Source: an uncultured Ellagibacter sp.
GTDB lineage: Bacteria > Actinomycetota > Coriobacteriia > Coriobacteriales > Eggerthellaceae
Length of the DNA stretch: 17,305 nt
Reading direction: 5' to 3'
NCBI GenBank assembly: GCA_934661105.1
Contig: CAKUIV010000029.1
Span: 1 to 17,305 of the forward strand
Both the position numbers and the translations under genes were made by a program. The first letter of the stretch is position 1. Every line of letters starts with the position of its first letter. The notes beneath the pieces are model-generated. The model was not told where the DNA came from, did not search any database, and worked only from the letters and a program-made list of their open reading frames with translations. This document shows positions 7,242 through 14,108 of the stretch, piece by piece.

Positions 7242-8573
7242 TTACCTCCTTCGAGAGGACGAACGCGAAGACGTCCTCGATTCATTGCTTCGACGCGAGA
7301 TGCGCTCTCGCTCTGCGCGAGGCCGCTCGCCCAGACGACGGGAAGGGCCGCTTTCGCGCGAGGATTCCCCCGCTCGACCGGACGACGCCCGCACGACACG
7401 CAAATCGGCGCGGCGACGGTCGTAGACGCTCGGCGCGGCGGCGTCTCTCGAGACGGAAAGGATGAGCCCGACCATCATGAGCGACGCGATAACCGACGAG
7501 CCGCCCGACGAGATGAAGGGCAGGGGCTTGCCCGTCGTTGGGAACACGCCGATTGCGCACCCCATGTTGAGAAACGCCTGGAACACGAGCGCGACCGTGA
7601 GGCCGCCGGCGAGCATGGTGCCGAACTCGTCGCTCGCCGAGCGTGCGATGAGCGTGCCGGTGTACGCCAAAAGCAGGAACAACGCGATCACGACGACCGC
7701 GCCGATCATGCCGAGCTCCTCGCACACGACCGCGAAGATGAAGTCGCTGTCGCTCGCGAAGAGGTACTGGTACTTCTCATGGCCGTTGCCGAGGCCGACG
7801 CCGAAGATACCGCCTTCGGATATGGCGTAGTAGGAATGGATGATGTTGTAGCCGGTGCCGTAACCGCCCTGACCGTCGTTCCATGGGTCGAGGTAGGCGA
7901 AGCGGTCGGCACGATAGCCGACGCCGAATACCGCGATGAGCCCGAAGACGAGGACAGCACCGACGATGAGGAGGAAGTAGCGCATCGGAACTTCCCCGTA
8001 CCAGAGCACCGCCAGAAGCGCGACGATGCAGATCATCGTCGTGCCGAGGTCGGACTGCGTCTTGTACATGATGGCGAGCGGCGCGATGACGCCGAGGAAG
8101 AGAGCTACCATGAACGACCTGAAGTCGATCGCCCCGTCGCGGTAGTCGGCAAACAGGCGCACCGTCACGATGACGAGCGCGATCTTCACGAACTCCGACC
8201 CCTGCACGGTGAATGAGCCGCCGATGCGGATCCAGCGCTTCGCGCCGTAGTTCTCGACGCCGAAAAGCGAGGTCGCGAGAATGAGCAGGATCGCGAGCCC
8301 CCAAACGAGCCAGATGCCTCGACCGCGCCAAAAGCTCGGCTTCACGAAAAGGTAGACGGCAACGCCCACCGCCGCCCCGAGAGCGGCGTAAACGACCTGG
8401 TCGGTGAGGGATTTAAGCGCGTCGCCGCCGTTGTTGATGTTCGAGATGGAGCCTGCGGAATAGACCATGACGAACCCGATGAGCAAAAGCGCGAGCACGC
8501 AGAGCATGAACACGATGCGCGGGCCGTGGATATGCGCGGGTATGCCGCCTCTTCGGCGTGCCGATTCTGCCAT
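7242..8573 (-). CDS. ftsW: Septal peptidoglycan glycosyltransferase FtsW (SEDS family)
   Basis: FtsW polymerises lipid II into glycan strands at the septum together with its partner class B PBP, encoded upstream in this cluster. The 443-residue product has about ten hydrophobic segments between residues 20 and 375. SEDS features include GAKRWIRIGGSFTVQGSEFVK (110-130), KTQSDLGTTM (171-180), the extracellular loop ending in SDSDFIFAVVCEELG (274-288) with the presumed catalytic Asp277, and GKPLPFISSGGSS (348-360). In place of the usual HTDFIF or HNDFIF there is DSDFIF. The cytoplasmic C-terminal tail (about 386-443) has about 20 arginines and no lysine. The ATG at 8573 was chosen because the protein then begins just before the first membrane segment. 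The frame is open to 8756 only through murD sequence. The murD TAG runs into the GGGGA ribosome site. Confidence 0.97.
   Translation of the reverse strand: MAESARRRGGIPAHIHGPRIVFMLCVLALLLIGFVMVYSAGSISNINNGGDALKSLTDQVVYAALGAAVGVAVYLFVKPSFWRGRGIWLVWGLAILLILATSLFGVENYGAKRWIRIGGSFTVQGSEFVKIALVIVTVRLFADYRDGAIDFRSFMVALFLGVIAPLAIMYKTQSDLGTTMICIVALLAVLWYGEVPMRYFLLIVGAVLVFGLIAVFGVGYRADRFAYLDPWNDGQGGYGTGYNIIHSYYAISEGGIFGVGLGNGHEKYQYLFASDSDFIFAVVCEELGMIGAVVVIALFLLLAYTGTLIARSASDEFGTMLAGGLTVALVFQAFLNMGCAIGVFPTTGKPLPFISSGGSSVIASLMMVGLILSVSRDAAAPSVYDRRRADLRVVRASSGRAGESSRESGPSRRLGERPRAERERISRRSNESRTSSRSSSRRR
7244..7251 (-). promoter_or_regulatory. Consensus Shine-Dalgarno of murG inside the ftsW 3' end
   Basis: AAGGAGGT precedes the murG ATG by three bases. 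It is formed by the last two arginine codons of ftsW (AGG AGG) and the first base of its TAA stop, so the C-terminal Arg-Arg of FtsW doubles as the ribosome site of murG. Confidence 0.85.
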
Positions 8574-8586
8574 AGCGGGCAATCCC

Positions 8587-10101
8587 CTACGCCCGTGCAG
8601 CGACGAGCTTCTTGAATACGTCTCCGCGCTCCTCGTAGCAGCTGAACTCGTCGAACGAGGAACATGCCGGCGACAGCACGACCACGTCGCCCGCAGTCGC
8701 GACGCCGAGCGCGACGTCGAGCGCATCTTCCATATGCGCAGCCGACAGGACCGCACAGCCCTGAGCGGCGTGCTCGTCTACGCCGCCGAAGGCAGCGAGG
8801 AACCGATCGTGCGCCTCGCCGAAGATGACGACCGCCTTCGCATGAGAGCGCGCGGCGTCAACGAGCGGGGCCAGGTCCGTCATCTTGTCATGCCCGCCGA
8901 GCAGCACGATGGGGCGCTTGTCCCCGAACGCCGAGAAAGCCTTGAGCGTCGCGTCGACGTTGGTCGCCTTCGAGTCGTTGTAGCACCCGACGCCGCCGAT
9001 CGCGCCGCACGGCTCGATGCGGTGCTCGAGCGGCGCGAACGTGAGCAGCCCGTAAGCGACGTCGTCGTCGGGCGCGCCGACGGCGATCGCGCACGATGCG
9101 GCCGTAAGCGCGTTTTCCGGGTTATGCTCGCCTTTGATGAGAAGCTCGTCGGCACGGCAAAGTTCGTGCTCGACGCCTTCGAGCGCGACGACGAGCACGC
9201 CGTCGTCGTTCACGAAGGCCGCGTTGTCGCTTCCGCAACGGGCGCGCATGTCGCCCGCAACGCCGTCTTTCGTGCCCACGGGGATGTAGGCGAAACCGCG
9301 CTCGTCGGCACTTTGGGTGCGAAGCTCGCGGATCTTTTCGCGCACCGCATCGTCGGTCGCGCACAGGACGGCGATCGCATGAGGCGTGTGCGCAAGGTTC
9401 GCTATGCACTTCCACTTCGCGGCGGCGTAAGCCTCAAGCGTGCCGTGCCATTCGACGTGGTCGGGCGTGATGTTCAGCACAACCGCGACGTCCGGCGCGA
9501 ACATGCGGGTCGATTCAAGCTGGAAGGAAGACACTTCGGCCACGTAGACGTGCGTGTCCCCCGCCCCGACGCGCGCGATGCAGGCGTCGCCGATGTTGCC
9601 GACCGCATGGGCGGACATCCCCGCCTGTTCGAGCAGATGGGCGGCAAGCGACGTCGTTGTCGTCTTGCCGTTGGTGCCGGTGATGGCGACCCAGACGCTG
9701 TCCGCGTCGCTTTCGCGCCAGGCGAACTCGACCTCGCTCATAAGCTCCGCGCTCGCGGCCTGGGCGCTTCGATAGAAGTCGGAGATTTCGGGGATGCCGG
9801 GGCTTGCGATGCACAGATCGAACGAACCCGCCCTCTCGGCGAGAGAGGCCACGGCATCGTCGCCGAACACGACGTCGGCACCCGCTTCGATGGCGCGAGC
9901 GGCCGCCGCACGGGAAGCCTCGTTTTCCGCCCCCGCCGCAATCGACAGACGCTCGACGCGGCTTCCGATGAGCGGCAGCAGATAGTCGACGGCCGCAAGC
10001 CCGCTTTTCCCGAGCCCGAGAACAAGGACGCGCCCCAGATTCTCAGGCGCGTGTTTCTTTCCTTCGATCAGCACGTTTCGTCCTTCCCGACATACCGTCA
10101 T
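8587..10101 (-). CDS. murD: UDP-N-acetylmuramoyl-L-alanine--D-glutamate ligase MurD
   Basis: MurD is the cytoplasmic Mur ligase that adds D-glutamate to UDP-MurNAc-L-Ala. It shows the N-terminal GLGKSGLAA (29-37), SPGIP (100-104), the P-loop ITGTNGKTTTTS (140-151, Lys146), AEVSSFQLE in the middle domain, and YNDSKATNVDAT with LLGGHDK in the C-terminal domain. Length (504) is slightly above the usual 440-490. Two starts are possible. The ATG at 10101 sits three bases after the mraY stop with a weak GGTGG upstream. A GTG at 10074 has GGAAGG (10087-10082) seven bases before it and gives a 495-residue protein. I list the longer form but the GTG may well be the true start. The gene ends 13 bases before ftsW. 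Confidence 0.96.
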   Translation of the reverse strand: MTVCREGRNVLIEGKKHAPENLGRVLVLGLGKSGLAAVDYLLPLIGSRVERLSIAAGAENEASRAAAARAIEAGADVVFGDDAVASLAERAGSFDLCIASPGIPEISDFYRSAQAASAELMSEVEFAWRESDADSVWVAITGTNGKTTTTSLAAHLLEQAGMSAHAVGNIGDACIARVGAGDTHVYVAEVSSFQLESTRMFAPDVAVVLNITPDHVEWHGTLEAYAAAKWKCIANLAHTPHAIAVLCATDDAVREKIRELRTQSADERGFAYIPVGTKDGVAGDMRARCGSDNAAFVNDDGVLVVALEGVEHELCRADELLIKGEHNPENALTAASCAIAVGAPDDDVAYGLLTFAPLEHRIEPCGAIGGVGCYNDSKATNVDATLKAFSAFGDKRPIVLLGGHDKMTDLAPLVDAARSHAKAVVIFGEAHDRFLAAFGGVDEHAAQGCAVLSAAHMEDALDVALGVATAGDVVVLSPACSSFDEFSCYEERGDVFKKLVAARA

Positions 10102-10104
10102 GCG

Positions 10105-11142
10105 CTACGCCACCGCCATGAGCGATTCGGCGAAGTAGATGGAGAACCCGACCGCGGCGAGCACGCCCGACACGATCCAAAAGCGCACGACGACCTTCGT
10201 CTCGCTCCATCCCTTCTTCTCGAAATGATGGTGCAAAGGCGCCATGAGGAAGATGCGCTTGTGGGTTTTCTTGTAATAGAAAACCTGGATCATGACCGAA
10301 AGCGCCTCAGCGACGAACAGGCCGCCGATGACGATCGACACGGCCTCGGTTTTAGTGAGCACGGCCAGGCAGCCGAGCGCCATGCCGAGCGCGAGCGAAC
10401 CGGTGTCGCCCATGAAGATGTCGGCGGGATAGGAGTTGAACCAGAGAAACCCGATGCAGGCGCCAGCGAGCGCCGCGGCGAAGATAGCCGAGTCGAGCGC
10501 GTCAGAGCGATACGCGATGGCGGCCATGACGATCATGACGATCATGACGGTGCCCGCAGCGAGGCCGTCGAGGCCGTCGGTGAGGTTGACCGCATTGCAC
10601 ATGCCGACGAGCAGGATGTTCACGAAGATAAGGTAGAGCCACGGGATGGAGATGCCGCCGATCGTCGTGGTCAGGATGCCGAAGTCAAGCGTGCAGATGA
10701 ACGGGATGTCGACTGTCGGGGCGATGCCGAGGCAGTTCACCGCGACGAGGCAGAAGACCGTCGCGATGATGAACTGGCCGATAAGCTTCGCCTTCGGGGT
10801 AAGGCCGAGCGAGCGTTCCTTGACGACCTTTTCCCCATCGTCGGCAAGGCCGAGCGCGCCGGCGAAAACCGTCGCGATGACGAGCGCGAACGTCTCCGGA
10901 GAGGGCATGCCGATGAGCAGGACGACCGCCACGACGGCGATGAGCATGATGACGCCGCCCATGGTGGGCGTGCCCTGTTTGACGAGATGGCTTTCGGGGC
11001 CGTCGGCGCGAACCTGCTGGCCGATATGGCTCGAGCGCAAAAAGCGGATCCACGCCGGCATGAGCGCCATGGTGACGACGATCGCCAACACCACCGCGAG
11101 GAACACGACGAACGTCGGGTAGTTCGAGAAAATACTGAGCAT
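10105..11142 (-). CDS. mraY: Phospho-MurNAc-pentapeptide translocase MraY
   Basis: MraY is the integral membrane enzyme that transfers phospho-MurNAc-pentapeptide from UDP to undecaprenyl phosphate, forming lipid I. The 345-residue product is strongly hydrophobic with about ten membrane segments. It carries KQGTPTMGG (55-63), the Mg-binding aspartate pair in LADDGEKV (99-106), NAVNLTDGLDGLA (183-195), FNSYPADIFMGDTGSLALG (235-253) and the histidine motif APLHHHFEKKG (301-311). All catalytic positions appear intact. Its ATG shares one base with the murF stop (TGATG), and GAAGGA about 11 bases upstream within murF can serve as ribosome site. This supports stop-start coupling between the last soluble step and the first membrane step of lipid II synthesis. 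Confidence 0.99.
   Translation of the reverse strand: MLSIFSNYPTFVVFLAVVLAIVVTMALMPAWIRFLRSSHIGQQVRADGPESHLVKQGTPTMGGVIMLIAVVAVVLLIGMPSPETFALVIATVFAGALGLADDGEKVVKERSLGLTPKAKLIGQFIIATVFCLVAVNCLGIAPTVDIPFICTLDFGILTTTIGGISIPWLYLIFVNILLVGMCNAVNLTDGLDGLAAGTVMIVMIVMAAIAYRSDALDSAIFAAALAGACIGFLWFNSYPADIFMGDTGSLALGMALGCLAVLTKTEAVSIVIGGLFVAEALSVMIQVFYYKKTHKRIFLMAPLHHHFEKKGWSETKVVVRFWIVSGVLAAVGFSIYFAESLMAVA
10525..10551 (-). repeat. Three tandem 9-base units inside mraY
   Basis: On the plus strand CATGACGAT occurs twice in direct succession, followed by CATGACGGT. On the coding strand it produces the membrane-helix stretch TVMIVMIVM (about residues 198-206). The unit is a multiple of three, so copy-number changes would keep the frame. 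It may be simply hydrophobic codon repetition. Confidence 0.6.
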
Positions 11143-12596
11143 CAGTCAATCAATCCTTCAACGACGCGTTCGAGCCCCACCGAGTGCGATGCCTTGACGA
11201 GCACCGCATCGTGAGCCGAAACGCAGCCTTTCACTACTTCGAAAGCCTCATCGGCGCATGAGACGCGCGCGATGCGGGAAGAGGGCATGCCGGCCTTCTC
11301 GGCCGCATCGGCGATAAGCGCGCCGAGGCTTCCGACGACGACGAGCTCGTCGATGCCGAGCTTCGCCGCAAGCTCGCCCATTTCGGCGTGCCCCGCAAAC
11401 GCGAAGTCGCCGAGTTCGCCCATGTCGCCGAGGACGGCGATCCGACGCCCCTCGACGCGAAGCGCCGCGAACGTGTTGAGCGCGCAGCGCATGGAGTCGG
11501 GATTCGCGTTGTAGGCGTCGTTCACCACGGTGAAGCCGCCCTTCGCGCGAAGCATTTCCTGGCGCCCCGATTCAGGCTTCGCCGCGGCGAGGGCGCAAGC
11601 GACGTCGGCGAGGGAAACCCCCGCAGCGAGCGCGCAGGCGGCGGCGGCGCAGGCGTTGCCCACGTTATGGAGCCCCTTGAGCTCAAGCGAGCACGGAACC
11701 GATTCGGCCTTGGCGCCAGCAAAGCCTTGGGCGCAGAGCGTGAACGACGCACGGCCCTCGTCGTCGAGCGAAGCGCCGCGCGCCCAGACGAGAGGACCCG
11801 CCGCGTGCTCAGGATCGGCGGCGCCGGACCCGTCGAAGCGCACGCGGGAGACGCCGTTGGCGGCGGCGCCGGAGTTTTCCCACACGAAATCGGCCATGTC
11901 GCATGCGTCGTTCAGGAACGCGATGCCGCCTTCGGGAAGAGCGGCCACGAGCTCGGACTTGGCACGCGCGATGTTCTCGCGGCTGCCGAGGATCTCGATG
12001 TGGCTCTCGCCCACGTGCGTGACGATGCCCCATTCAGGGCGCACGAACGAGCAGAGCGATTCGATCTGCCCAAGCCCGCGCATCCCCATCTCGACCACGA
12101 CGAAGTCGGTGTCCTCGTCGGCGGCGAGCAGGGTGTTGGGCACGCCGAGCTCGTTGTTTTGGTTGCCCCGGGTCGCAACGACGCTGCCGGCGCATGCCAG
12201 CACATCCCTCACGAGATTCTTCGTGGTCGTCTTGCCGTTCGACCCGGTGAGCCCGATGACGCGGCCGCGAAGGCGGGGGCGCCATGCCCTCGCGAGATCG
12301 GTGATGGCCGCGGCGGTGTCGGGAACCAGCAGAAGCGACGTGTGCGCTTCATCGAGCGCGCGGGCCTGTTCGGGCGCAAGGTCATGGGATGCGAGCACGC
12401 ACGCCGCGCCGGCTGCGGCCGCAGCGGCCGCGAAGTCGTGGCCGTCGTGACGCTCGCCGGGCAGCGCCACGTAGAGCGCGCCCTCGCGAACGTCACGGGA
12501 ATCCCAGGTGAGCGACGTGGCCTGCGCGTCGAGATTGCCGGACGTGACGACACGAGCCCCCGTCGCCTGGGCGATTTCGCGGATCGAGAGACGCAA
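11142..12596 (-). CDS. murF: UDP-MurNAc-tripeptide--D-alanyl-D-alanine ligase MurF
   Basis: MurF is the cytoplasmic Mur ligase that adds D-Ala-D-Ala to the UDP-MurNAc tripeptide, giving the pentapeptide used by MraY. The 484-residue product has an N-terminal domain with WDSRDVREGALYVALPGE (31-48), typical of MurF/MurE, the P-loop GLTGSNGKTTTKN (115-127), a middle domain with TRGNQNNELGVPNTLL and EMGMRGLGQI, and a C-terminal domain with VNDAYNANPDSM and LGDMGELG. The frame is open to 12788, but the extra part is arginine-rich sequence antiphase to murE and not MurF-like. I place the start at a TTG (12596): GGAGG lies ten bases upstream, it begins LRLSIREIAQATGA as expected for the family, and it is two bases after the murE stop. 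A TTG start is weaker and may lower MurF output. Confidence 0.95.
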   Translation of the reverse strand: MRLSIREIAQATGARVVTSGNLDAQATSLTWDSRDVREGALYVALPGERHDGHDFAAAAAAAGAACVLASHDLAPEQARALDEAHTSLLLVPDTAAAITDLARAWRPRLRGRVIGLTGSNGKTTTKNLVRDVLACAGSVVATRGNQNNELGVPNTLLAADEDTDFVVVEMGMRGLGQIESLCSFVRPEWGIVTHVGESHIEILGSRENIARAKSELVAALPEGGIAFLNDACDMADFVWENSGAAANGVSRVRFDGSGAADPEHAAGPLVWARGASLDDEGRASFTLCAQGFAGAKAESVPCSLELKGLHNVGNACAAAACALAAGVSLADVACALAAAKPESGRQEMLRAKGGFTVVNDAYNANPDSMRCALNTFAALRVEGRRIAVLGDMGELGDFAFAGHAEMGELAAKLGIDELVVVGSLGALIADAAEKAGMPSSRIARVSCADEAFEVVKGCVSAHDAVLVKASHSVGLERVVEGLID

Positions 12597-12598
12597 GG

Positions 12599-14098
12599 CT
12601 AGTTCGCCTCCGCGTTCTTCGGCGCGAAACGGCGCTCGAGTTCCTCGCGCGCGACGACGCGATCGTCGAACGAGAGCACCTCGTCGCCGACCAGCTGGTA
12701 GTCTTCGTGCCCCTTGCCGGCGATGAGAATCGACGTGTCCTCGTCGGCGAGCTCGATGGCGCGGCGGATGGCCTCGCGCCTGTCGCACACGACCTCGTAG
12801 CTCCCGTTCGCCTCGCCCATGCCCGCAACGATGTCGGCGATGATGGCGTTGGGGTCTTCATGGCGCGGATTGTCGCTCGTAACGACGGCGTAGTCGGCAG
12901 CAAGCGCCTTCTTCCCCATGAGCGGGCGCTTCGAGGCGTCGCGATTGCCGCCGCAGCCGAACACGACGATGGTCTTGCCGTGCCCAAGCGCCATGATGGA
13001 GTGAAGCGCCTTCTCGAGCGCGTCGGGGGTGTGCGCGTAGTCAACGTAGACCGACACGCCGCCGTCATGCGGCGTGCGGATGCGCTCGAGACGACCGGGA
13101 ACGGGGTTGGCGTCCTTGAGCGCGGAGGCGATGTCGCCCGGCTCGAAGCCGAGCATGAGCCCCACGCCGAACGCCGTCATGACGTTCGAGACGTTGAATC
13201 GCCCGACGAGCGGGTAGGTGAACGACACTTCCTCGCCACGAACGGACAAGACGACGTGCGTGTCCGCGACACCGTAGTCGACATGCACGGGGTGGATGGC
13301 CGCGGCCAAGTCGAAGCCGGTCGTCACGACCAGGTCCCCCGCCTCGGTGCAACGGCGGTCAAGCTCGACGCCCCACTTGTCGTCGATGCAGATGACGCGG
13401 CGCGCCGGGTAGTCTTTCGAGAACAGGAGCGCCTTCGCCTCGAAGTAAGCCTCGAAGGTGTGGTGGTAGTCCAGGTGGTCCTGCGTGAGGTTGGTGAACG
13501 CGGTCACCGCGAAGCGCGTGCCCCACGTGCGGCGCAAGTCGAGCGCATGCGAGCTCACTTCCATGGCGACGACCTCGCAGGCGGCGTCACGCATGCGCGC
13601 GAAGAGCCGCTGCAAATCGCCCGATTCCGGCGTGGTGTGCTCGGATTTCTCGTGCGCATCGCCGATGGAGGTGCCGACCGTGCCGATGACGCCGGTCTTC
13701 TTGCCGGCGCAGCGGGCGATATGCTCGACGAGATAGGTCGTGGTCGTCTTGCCGTTGGTTCCCGTGATGCCCACGAGCGAGAACGCGCGGGACGGGTTGT
13801 CGTAGAAGCACGCGGCGGCATGGGCCATCGCCTTGCGCGAGTCGGAGACGACGACCTCGACAACGTCGGTCGCGTCGGCGAGATAGAGCTTGCGCTCGAC
13901 GACGAGGACGCGCGCCCCGCGGTCGATGGCGTCCTGAGCGAACGAGTGCCCGTCGACGGAGAAGCCGACGATGCAGAAGAACGCGTCGCCCGGGCGCACC
14001 TTGTCGCTTCGGTATGCGATGCCGGAAACCTCTTCCTGCGGGTTTCCCAAAATGGTGCAGCTGAAGCCTTCGAACAGATCAGCGCATGTCTTAGCCAT
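12599..14098 (-). CDS. murE: UDP-MurNAc-tripeptide synthetase MurE, meso-diaminopimelate-adding
   Basis: MurE is the cytoplasmic Mur ligase that adds the third residue of the stem peptide. The 499-residue product shows SDKVRPGDAFFCIVG (31-45), the P-loop GITGTNGKTTTT (110-121, Lys117), HTTPES (154-159), TNLTQDHLDYH (202-212), the AKALLF lysine expected to be carbamylated (Lys222 or so), GRFNVSNVM (299-307) and VDYAHTPDAL (352-361). It also carries DNPRHEDP (409-416) and GKGHEDYQ (461-468). The DNPR motif is the accepted mark of meso-diaminopimelate rather than L-lysine specificity, so the organism probably has meso-DAP in its wall. The ATG at 14098 lies ten bases after the PBP gene, whose TGA stop is part of the GAGGT ribosome site. 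Confidence 0.98.
   Translation of the reverse strand: MAKTCADLFEGFSCTILGNPQEEVSGIAYRSDKVRPGDAFFCIVGFSVDGHSFAQDAIDRGARVLVVERKLYLADATDVVEVVVSDSRKAMAHAAACFYDNPSRAFSLVGITGTNGKTTTTYLVEHIARCAGKKTGVIGTVGTSIGDAHEKSEHTTPESGDLQRLFARMRDAACEVVAMEVSSHALDLRRTWGTRFAVTAFTNLTQDHLDYHHTFEAYFEAKALLFSKDYPARRVICIDDKWGVELDRRCTEAGDLVVTTGFDLAAAIHPVHVDYGVADTHVVLSVRGEEVSFTYPLVGRFNVSNVMTAFGVGLMLGFEPGDIASALKDANPVPGRLERIRTPHDGGVSVYVDYAHTPDALEKALHSIMALGHGKTIVVFGCGGNRDASKRPLMGKKALAADYAVVTSDNPRHEDPNAIIADIVAGMGEANGSYEVVCDRREAIRRAIELADEDTSILIAGKGHEDYQLVGDEVLSFDDRVVAREELERRFAPKNAEAN
12607..12611 (-). promoter_or_regulatory. Shine-Dalgarno supporting the murF TTG start
   Basis: GGAGG in the last codons of murE is followed after ten bases by the TTG at 12596. 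No ATG or GTG in the frame nearby gives a MurF-like N-terminus, so this site decides the start. Confidence 0.7.
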
Positions 14099-14108
14099 GT
14101 TGCCTACC

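Noticed and set aside
7241..7399. Upstream 53-residue extension of MurG
   Set aside because: It overlaps the ftsW tail; the consensus ribosome site and conserved GGGTAGH start point to 7240.
8574..8756. Upstream 61-residue extension of FtsW
   Set aside because: It is murD sequence in another frame; the FtsW-like region begins with the ATG at 8573 just before the first membrane helix.
8467..11214. A 915-codon open frame on the plus strand
   Set aside because: It lies wholly antisense to ftsW, murD and mraY, is Arg/Asp/His/Glu-rich with no recognisable domain, and is the expected mirror of GC-rich codon use.
12597..12788. Upstream 64-residue extension of MurF
   Set aside because: The sequence is arginine-rich shadow of murE; the family N-terminus begins at the TTG at 12596, which has a ribosome site.
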